A DNA stretch of 64,000 nucleotides. It comes from Cytobacillus sp. FSL H8-0458 (GTDB taxonomy: Bacteria; Bacillota; Bacilli; Bacillales; Cytobacillaceae). Every line of letters starts with the position of its first letter. Position 1 is the stretch's first letter. The notes under the pieces were generated by a model that worked only from the letters and a program-made list of their open reading frames with translations, made no database searches and had not been told where the DNA came from. The position numbers were made by a program, and so were the translations under genes. This document shows positions 62,674 through 64,000 of this stretch, piece by piece. The stretch spans positions 2,108,001 through 2,172,000 of the forward strand of contig NZ_JBBOBR010000001.1 in assembly GCF_038002165.1 (NCBI RefSeq). Direction: 5' to 3'.

Positions 62674-63412
62674 ATGGGCAGGAAACAGCAAATTAATGAG
62701 TATATGGACATACTTGCCGAGGGCAATATTTTAATGGATCTGTACTTGCCGCAAATTAAGGGGAAGTCATTCTGAATAAAGGATATGTACTATCAAGTTA
62801 TCAATATGCCATTGAAGACACGTCTATTACCAAATTCCGATTCGGCTCTTTAACAAAGTCATTTACCACCGCTGCTGTCCTTTTTCTTCACCAGCAAAGG
62901 AGCAGCATCTTTCAGATGAAATCAATGCCTAAATTAACATTTTCCCTTCTGAAAATGGTGTGACTATCCACCATTTATTAAGCCATTCTTCGGGTGTGGC
63001 TGATTTTACTGAATACTGGGAGAAATATATGCGCCTTCTTTCCAGCCTGAAACAATCCGTCAATTGGATTTAAGCAGGCCGCTGCAATTCTAACCCGGTA
63101 AAGACATGCAATACAGCAATACAGGATATCTGCTCCTGACTGCTTTAATTGAAAACGTTTTAGGGTTACCCTATGAACAATTCCTCCTGGAAAATATTTT
63201 TAAACCACTTCAACTAAAAAATACAGGAATAGATCATGGCCGCAAGATTGTGAAGGACTTGGCCACCGGTCATTCGTTTTGGGAAGAAGTAATTTACACA
63301 GAATTTGTCGATATGAGCATCCCGCAGTGAGCATATGGGATGTACAGCACTCCTGAGGAATTATACAAGTGGACAGAAGTTTTGCTGAATGGTGTACTGC
63401 TAAACAAGTATT
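62674..63412 (+). pseudogene. decayed serine hydrolase (class C beta-lactamase-like)
   Basis: A broken gene across all three frames. Fragments in order: MGRKQQINEYMDILAEGN; GEVILNKGYVLSSYQYAIED; KFRFGSLTKSFTTAAVLF with the SxxK catalytic motif; IFPSENGVTIHHLLSHSSGV; MQYSNTGYLLLTALIENVL with the YxN motif; then, past a TGA at 63328, AYGMYSTPEELYKWTEVLLN. At least two frame changes and several stops separate them, and the C-terminal third (HxG motif) is missing. It once encoded a secreted or membrane beta-lactamase-family esterase or peptidase. It is not functional. Confidence 0.88.
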
Positions 63413-63415
63413 CTT

Positions 63416-63458
63416 ACAAAACAAATCGCACTATAAGGTTGTGCGATTTGTTTTGTTT
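63416..63458. terminator. hairpin between the pseudogene and the lysozyme-like gene
   Basis: A 16-bp stem (ACAAAACAAATCGCAC and its complement) with a nine-base loop. The T-rich + strand side suggests a terminator; it probably replaced the lost 3' end of the pseudogene. Confidence 0.7.
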
Positions 63459-63482
63459 ACCATAATATTATTATGTTTCGTT

Positions 63483-64000
63483 TTACCAAACTGATTTATA
63501 TTCCCCATTTTTTCCTGTGCCGCTTGCTGTGAGAATCTCGATATTCTTTGTTACCTTCGTGGTATATGTGAAATCACCATAACAGTATGGATAGCGGAAA
63601 TTATTCTTATCGCCTCCGCAATCATAAACTTCAGGATTCTTTTCAGCCTGCTTGAGCGAGAATTGCTTTGCGATTTCTTCACTGTGTTTTCCGCCCTGTT
63701 CAGCGACAAAGTCAATATATCCGATTCCCATATTATAAGCCTGGATAACGGCAGGGAAGTCTACATTTTTTTGACTTCCATAATTTAAAGCTTTCTGAAA
63801 GTGTTTTACACCCTGCTTAATGCTCTGTTCCGGATCCTGGATGGCATTTGGGGGTAATCCTGCTGATTCAGAAGCCTGCATCGGATCCCCTCCCTTCCCT
63901 TTGCTTTCCTGCTGCATGATCGCGGCCAGAACGAGTGTGTATTCTTCGAGATTGACCTCTTTCAATTCCTTTTCAAGTAAAGGCGTGTAATTCCGGACAT
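63483..64000 (-). CDS. lysozyme-like (CwlT-type) wall hydrolase, C-terminal part
   Basis: The frame is open to the window edge (VRNYTPLLEKELKEVNLEEY), so the start and any signal or anchor lie beyond 64000. The domain matches the CwlT/Tn916-type lysozyme-like (Slt) fold: LAAIMQQESKGKGGDPMQAS (catalytic Glu in QQES), DPEQSIKQGVKHF, IQAYNMGIGYIDF and YCYGDFTYTTKV. It should cut peptidoglycan glycan strands. B. subtilis YocA and ICE-borne CwlT are relatives; no conjugation genes are visible here. Confidence 0.88.
   Translation of the reverse strand, partial: VRNYTPLLEKELKEVNLEEYTLVLAAIMQQESKGKGGDPMQASESAGLPPNAIQDPEQSIKQGVKHFQKALNYGSQKNVDFPAVIQAYNMGIGYIDFVAEQGGKHSEEIAKQFSLKQAEKNPEVYDCGGDKNNFRYPYCYGDFTYTTKVTKNIEILTASGTGKNGEYKSVW

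Noticed and set aside
63106-63330. 74-residue open frame read as an independent gene
   Set aside because: It is one fragment of the decayed serine hydrolase; its neighbours in other frames complete the same family.
63326-63331. In-frame TGA of the serine hydrolase as a selenocysteine codon (because selB is present)
   Set aside because: Other stops and frame changes affect the same gene, no Cys is expected at that position, and no SECIS-like hairpin follows.

Overview
The window reads as chromosome of a low-GC, endospore-forming member of the Bacillaceae (Bacillus/Cytobacillus/Mesobacillus type). The signs are AGGAGG ribosome-binding sites with many TTG and GTG starts, an S-box (SAM) riboswitch, Zur, LexA and sigma-B sites of the Bacillus type, a GerA-family germinant receptor subunit, Ena-like endospore appendage proteins, LTA synthases, CsbD and bacterial nitric oxide synthase. 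No rRNA, tRNA, CRISPR array, insertion sequence or prophage was seen. Genes are packed in short operons, mostly separated by clear intrinsic terminators. Both ends cut through genes.

Layout. 1-6.2 kb: the C-terminal half of a sensor kinase with its OmpR-type regulator and a VTT membrane protein, a YdhK-type lipoprotein, a small Cys/His-rich copper-binding four-helix protein, an LTA synthase and a YczE-like membrane protein. 6.2-15 kb: a DinG/XPD helicase fused to a RecB/Cas4-type nuclease, two small membrane proteins, MscS, an AI-2E family exporter, an M42 aminopeptidase, an M15 cell-wall peptidase, sigma-B-type csbD and a LysM-NlpC/P60 wall hydrolase. 15-24.4 kb: an orphan SelB, type II pantothenate kinase, YwaF-like membrane protein, SET-domain protein, a PP-loop ATPase and sbcDC behind a probable LexA box. 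24.4-29 kb: an NhaC-family carrier under a SAM riboswitch (probably the methionine transporter MetT), YetF-like protein, cold-shock protein, a lone holin, a mini DnaB/DnaD-domain protein and an SDR.

29.3-32.8 kb is a zinc-limitation locus: a YciC/ZagA-like COG0523 GTPase diverges from a YcgR permease and a His-rich YcgQ protein, with three 21-bp Zur boxes between them. 32.8-36 kb holds an MCP and a VanW lipoprotein. 36-41.7 kb is a carboxylate-use operon (acyl-CoA ligase, enoyl-CoA hydratase, a 41-residue symporter accessory protein, a sodium:solute symporter) behind a perfect -24/-12 sigma-54 promoter, with its PAS-AAA-Fis activator next to it. 41.9-43.4 kb holds three Cys-rich proteins that look like S-Ena endospore-appendage subunits, which is the most unusual locus here. 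43.8-51.5 kb: a frameshifted fosB, an MFS drug exporter with a divergent TetR regulator, an orphan GerA-type A subunit, a YerD-like glutamate synthase-family enzyme and nitric oxide synthase.

51.6-59.1 kb is an alpha-glucoside utilisation cluster (LacI regulator, binding protein, two permeases, two alpha-glucosidases). Two near-identical palindromic operators indicate control of both the regulator and the transporter genes. The ATPase is absent, so a shared MsmX-type ATPase elsewhere is expected. 59.2-64 kb: a stand-alone HemD-like protein, a second LTA synthase, a decayed serine-hydrolase pseudogene and the end of a lysozyme-like wall enzyme.
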